This document shows positions 60,701-64,000 of a stretch of 64,000 nucleotides of DNA, piece by piece. The stretch's first letter is position 1, and every line of letters begins with the position of its first letter. The position numbers and the translations under genes were made by a program. Below the pieces are notes generated by a model. That model saw only the letters and a program-made list of their open reading frames with translations. It had not been told where the DNA came from and made no database searches. Origin of the DNA: Membranipora membranacea. Lineage: Eukaryota; Bryozoa; Gymnolaemata; Cheilostomatida; Membraniporidae. Location: NCBI GenBank assembly GCA_914767715.1, contig OU612068.1, positions 6,324,001 through 6,388,000 of the forward strand, written 5' to 3'.

Positions 60701-61616
60701 CAACCATAGGTAGTACACACTTTGTGTCTACGGTATATGCTCATTGGAACTAAGACACACCGAATGGTAACAAATAATTTAATTACACTACTTGGAAGCA
60801 TGATGAGCAGCAACAATTATTTGCTCCCATATTCTGTGCTCTCACAATGACAATGCTGAGCTTGGTCATCTCTGACAAGGACTTCACCAGACATCATGTT
60901 AGAAATCACCCTGAATGCTGATTAAAACATTATGGCTACATAAATATCAGGTGAGCGCAAGGCGGTCTCTTAAACCTATACCATTTAGATATACTTTGGT
61001 ATATCTCATATAAATATGTCCCTATTGCTAAATCAGTCGAGAAACTGCTAGCCTGACACACGAATTGTAACTCAAATGGAAATTAGGCCAACACCTCGAT
61101 ATGCTGTTGTGCGAACGAGAACACGAGAAGAACCGTCAATATGATTTGGTCGTTGCTCAGTCACTACTAAGTATTTAAGTTAGGGCTAGATAGATAGCCA
61201 CAGGGAAAAATTGGATATCTTACACATCAAGCATGTGAATTTATGGAGCAAGCAGGGAAAGACACACTCTCACTCATCACCATCATCCATCTACTCTAGT
61301 TAGTTAATAAGCTAAGATTGTAAGATAGGTGTATCTCCTCCAGGTAGAACTCTTTGAACCATGTTTAAAACACATTTAACCACATTTTTGCATCAGCATA
61401 CAGTAAATAAGTAGAAGAGTAGGCCTAAATGAGATTGATTGAAAATTGACAGAGTAATGCAGCTGCAGTCACGGCAGTGCAGACAGACACCTAACAGTAA
61501 CACTGCTACAACACTACCACAGACATGACAACAAAACCTTGTCCTGCTTGATAGCAATTAGAAACAACCTTTCATACACTTACTGCTCTCAATGCTGCTA
61601 ATCTGTCTTTTGTCAT
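48650..61616 (-). CDS. STX1: Syntaxin-1-type t-SNARE with alternative internal and terminal exons
   Basis: Common exons: 61616-61584, 60264-60187, 59891-59792, 59301-59227, 58605-58532, then one of two 109-nt exons (58037-57929 or 56305-56197), 55319-55246, 54145-54008, 53042-52932, then one of three anchor exons. With the first anchor the CDS is 903 nt (300 aa), all phases consistent. The N-peptide [10 protein letters not shown] fits Munc18 binding. The Habc bundle covers about 35-155 ([34 protein letters not shown]). The SNARE motif lies in 55246-52932: [25 protein letters not shown] with zero-layer Gln227, and KYQSAARR before the anchor. It acts as plasma-membrane Qa-SNARE in regulated exocytosis; this role comes from family knowledge. 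It is convergent with MMP copy 2 and divergent from Ran. Introns hold a triplicated 245-bp repeat. Confidence 0.93.
50720..50806 (-). CDS. STX1: Syntaxin terminal exon B (membrane anchor)
   Basis: The acceptor GTTAACAG is followed by [18 protein letters not shown], then [10 protein letters not shown] and TAA; 28 residues. It joins in phase 0 to the SNARE exon like A and C. It ends with three lysines. Confidence 0.85.
   Translation of the reverse strand, partial: KKIMMIVCVLVLLVIIGGIIAGTVMKKK
52235..52345 (-). CDS. STX1: Syntaxin terminal exon A (membrane anchor)
   Basis: The acceptor TTTACAG is followed by [14 protein letters not shown], an Ile-rich core, and a polar Cys/Ser/Asn tail ([12 protein letters not shown]) before TGA; 36 residues. 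It is nearest to the SNARE exon. The 11-residue polar tail would lie outside the membrane, unusual for plasma-membrane syntaxins. Confidence 0.85.
   Translation of the reverse strand, partial: KKICIIGVVTAAVVILIIIIIISVCSKGNCGSKSND
54466..55152. repeat. Three tandem copies of a ~245-bp repeat
   Basis: Copies start near 54466, 54698 and 54942 (GGCTGCCCC landmarks at 54491, 54735 and 54982). They share over 90 percent identity by eye; the third is shortened at its end. Each holds a palindrome, CATTCTAG / CTAGAATG (54547-54566, 54791-54810, imperfect in copy 3), and a CATTGGC / GCCAATA pair in copies 1 and 2. They lie in the syntaxin intron between the linker exon and the SNARE exon. No coding capacity. 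Confidence 0.9.
56197..56305 (-). CDS. STX1: Syntaxin exon 6b, alternative Hc-helix exon
   Basis: 109 nt with the same phases as exon 6a; encodes [16 protein letters not shown] through RIQRQLAI, close to the standard syntaxin-1 pattern. Donor GTAAGG. It follows 6a after a 1.6-kb intron. Confidence 0.87.
57782..57815 (-). promoter_or_regulatory. C-rich tract (transcript sense) downstream of exon 6a
   Basis: The plus strand is a run of G blocks (GGG, GGGGG, GGGGG, GGGG separated by single bases), so the syntaxin pre-mRNA carries a poly-C tract 113-146 nt after the exon 6a donor. Such tracts can bind poly-C-binding proteins; a splicing role is inferred only. Confidence 0.3.
57929..58037 (-). 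CDS. STX1: Syntaxin exon 6a, alternative Hc-helix exon
   Basis: 109 nt, enters in phase 0 and exits in phase 1; encodes [16 protein letters not shown] through RIKRQMEI. The acceptor has a strong pyrimidine tract (TTTTTTCTTGTTAG); the donor is GTAAGC. It aligns without gaps to exon 6b with 20 of 36 residues identical. Using both exons, or neither, shifts the frame, so the two are probably mutually exclusive. Confidence 0.85.
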
Positions 61617-63321
61617 CCCTTATTTTTTGTGTCTGAGTATCTAGACTATCATTCATGAAGTAGTTGACTAGTAAACTTGGTTAAAAAATGAGAAAAAAAG
61701 TTGGAGACATGAAACAGAAAATCAATAAAGTGAGCATAAGCAACCCTTTGTGTCTCCTTTTCAAAAGAAGTCTCAACAGGAAGCACTGCATTCTGGATCT
61801 TTCCTTGGTTAGCGCGGGTAAGAAATAACTCTTGAATTATTTACAATTTTCAATCTGATTTTTTGAGTGACATCAGGTCTGTCATCCATCACCCATAGAG
61901 AAGATATCTCCATTTGGGTCCTTGTTTCAATTCCAAGTTGCTTGTTGGTGTGAAAATTTATCACAACAAAAGAGATTTCAGTCATAAGAAAGGCAAGTCC
62001 AGTTTCCATTCAATATTCATTCAAAAAATGCCTGGAACTTCTACATACATGGCATATATTGTTGATGTAACATGCATCTACAGCTTGCACACTTGGAGCT
62101 GCCCACGTTTTTGTACTTCTCTGTGTAATAGAATGTCCGTGTATCTGATAGCTTACAAACATACAGCCAATTCATACAACAACAAAGACAGACTACTAGG
62201 CTTAGTAGTTGCCCTAACTAAAAAAGTTAAGCCTTAAGGGCAAGGACAGGAGTCCTTGGTTGGTTGTTAGGGTTAGTGGTAGCTAGTAGATAAATAGAAT
62301 AGAGTAGTATTAGTAGAAGCAGAGGACTAGCAAGACAAATTCTCTTTGGTTGCATACTACTTCTATCCTATTACACCTAGTAAGCACGTTGAATCACTGG
62401 GAACTCTGTCTCTATCTTGTCCTGACTAGGTTTACTTTATTGTTCTACTGTTAATAAAAACAGGACAGACTGAGACTGTCTGTTGCCTATCTTATCTATC
62501 CTGTCTCACTCCCATCATCATCTAATCATCACCATGCCTGGTTGATTCAAATTTCAATTTCATCTTCATTGTTCTGAAGGGGTTTTGGTAATTATAGGAT
62601 TGGTAGTAACATTGATTGACGAATGAAAACTAAACAAAGGAGTTTCCATTATTATCTATCTAGATTTACAGTTGTATGCCCCCGACCGCTCCTATGTCAG
62701 CTTAATAATGTTCAACGTCCTGCTTGTTGAAGAAAGACAGGCATACCTGAAACCAAGTACTGAAATGAAGATTCCGTGAACATGTCAATTTCATTGTCTG
62801 AGCATCTGCATGGAATTGGCATAGCATAACAGTAGTTTGTTATATGCAACAATTTAAATGGTAGAACAACATTCGAATAAACATATCTCCAGATCGTTAG
62901 TTTATGAGCACCACAGTATGGGAGACTTGCAGCTTACACAAGTGCGGGAATCTTATTTATAGTATCATATTGCAAACAACCTGAATATTTTAATCCCCCT
63001 GTGGTAACCCATGCTCCATCAGCATTCATCTTTGCAAGTTCTATCTCACACCAAACATCACAATCATCTGACCTACAAACTAATGCATGTGATCAAACAC
63101 CACAATTCACTGTCGGAATGTCGTCCAGTTCATTCCATCAAAAATGTTAAGATTTAAAAGTGTTGATATTATATATCAATTAAACTGTAAAGGAATGCCA
63201 AAGTGACATCCACGGTCCATACAATACCGCATAGTAATCATATATGTGATGTTGTATTTTAGATATCTGCTTGAGATTGATTATCGTGAAGTACTTTTAA
63301 CAGCAGGCACCAGAGAAAATC
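61617..63321. other. Head-to-head intergenic region, syntaxin (-) / Ran (+)
   Basis: The two start codons are 1.7 kb apart and diverge. Promoters and non-coding 5' exons of both are expected here. I see no TATA box, no coding exon and no recognisable element; the ORF at 61914-62237 looks spurious. Confidence 0.5.
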
Positions 63322-64000
63322 ATGGCATCAGAAATTCCTGCAGATATCCCTCAATTTAAAGTAAGTTAGTAAGCTCAGCAAGTTTTTTTATTGGATTATC
63401 GACAACTGTTACTACAGATCATCACTACAGCATGACATGGTCAATGGGATATAGAGGGCAGGCCTGATTATCAGGAATAAAACATAAACACTGATGCTGT
63501 TGTTATTTATTTCAGCTTGTTTTGGTTGGAGATGGTGGTGTTGGTAAAACAACTTTTGTGAAGCGTCACTTGACTGGAGAGTTTGAGAAAAAATATGTTG
63601 GTAAGTATGTTATCTCTGTTTTTTTGCGGCGATGAAATAAGACGAAATAGTTTCATCATATGACGGATGTCATTACATCTCTGTGGTCGGAAATGTTGAA
63701 TTCTTTGTTTTTATATTAATAACCTGTGCAAAGCTCGACTAAAACTGAAGTATGCCAATGCTATTTTTAATTTGTTGTTTGTAGCCACACTCGGAGTAGA
63801 AGTACATCCCCTCTCTTTCCACACAAACAGAGGACAATTAGTATTTAATGTATGGGACACAGCAGGACAAGAGAAGTTTGGTGGTCTGCGTGATGGCTAT
63901 TACATCCAAGGTAGGTTATAGTGAGAAAGGTGATGTAAGCAGTCATGTTCTATAATGAAGTGTCTGCTTGTTTTGACAGTGTGAATGAAGCCTCTTAATG
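63322..64000 (+). CDS. RAN: Ran GTPase, N-terminal part (cut by window end)
   Basis: Exons 63322-63360, 63516-63600 and 63785-63910 with good splice sites; later exons lie outside. The protein starts [13 protein letters not shown]. It then has the P-loop [14 protein letters not shown], the Ran-typical [18 protein letters not shown] (switch I) and [18 protein letters not shown] (G3/switch II). These are nearly invariant among animal Ran proteins. Ran-GTP drives nuclear import and export through importins and exportins and helps spindle assembly. Exon 1 is short and ends in phase 0; exon 2 exits in phase 1. Confidence 0.97.

Noticed and set aside
61914-62237. 107-aa plus-strand ORF between syntaxin and Ran
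   Set aside because: No homology recognised, no splice context, and it sits in the divergent promoter region.

Overview
This window is nuclear DNA of an invertebrate animal. It is AT-rich, its genes are split by GT-AG introns of about 0.1-3 kb, and the proteins are animal families: a neuronal-type syntaxin, hemopexin-type matrix metalloproteinases, a cyclic-nucleotide-binding-domain protein and Ran. I cannot name the species. The presence of an animal plant-type heme peroxidase fits a sponge, cnidarian or other marine invertebrate. Gene models were built by hand: splice sites were read from the sequence and exon phases checked. The CDS sums of the five complete genes are all divisible by 3.

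Layout from left to right: (1) about 0.06-7.7 kb, minus strand: an unrecognised single-pass membrane protein with signal peptide, TM segment and a juxtamembrane PPNY motif; its 3' end is uncertain and may leave the window. (2) 11.7-16.35 kb, minus: a secreted plant-type heme peroxidase homologue, 11 coding exons, 398 aa, with an altered distal haem pocket. (3) 18.4-30.8 kb, plus: a 780-aa protein with two cyclic-nucleotide-binding (CNB) folds, 16 coding exons. Its intron 11 carries an antisense, 5'-truncated LINE whose 3' end runs into a 106-unit heptamer array. (4) 32.6-39.3 kb and 42.1-46.6 kb, plus: two tandemly duplicated matrix metalloproteinases with 11 matching coding exons each. (5) 48.65-61.6 kb, minus: a syntaxin-1-type t-SNARE with two equal-length, apparently mutually exclusive Hc-helix exons and three alternative last exons for the membrane anchor. 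A fourth, decayed anchor exon is stranded between the two metalloproteinases. (6) 63.3 kb to the end, plus: the first three coding exons of Ran GTPase.

The genes do not form one pathway. The most informative structure is the 32-49 kb segment. There a block holding a metalloproteinase plus the last exon of the convergent syntaxin gene was duplicated in tandem. This left two diverging proteinases (one has lost structural-zinc ligands and 15 propeptide residues) and an orphan syntaxin tail exon. The best candidate for an undescribed regulatory system is the syntaxin gene itself: a two-way internal exon choice and a three-way terminal exon choice would give up to six isoforms.
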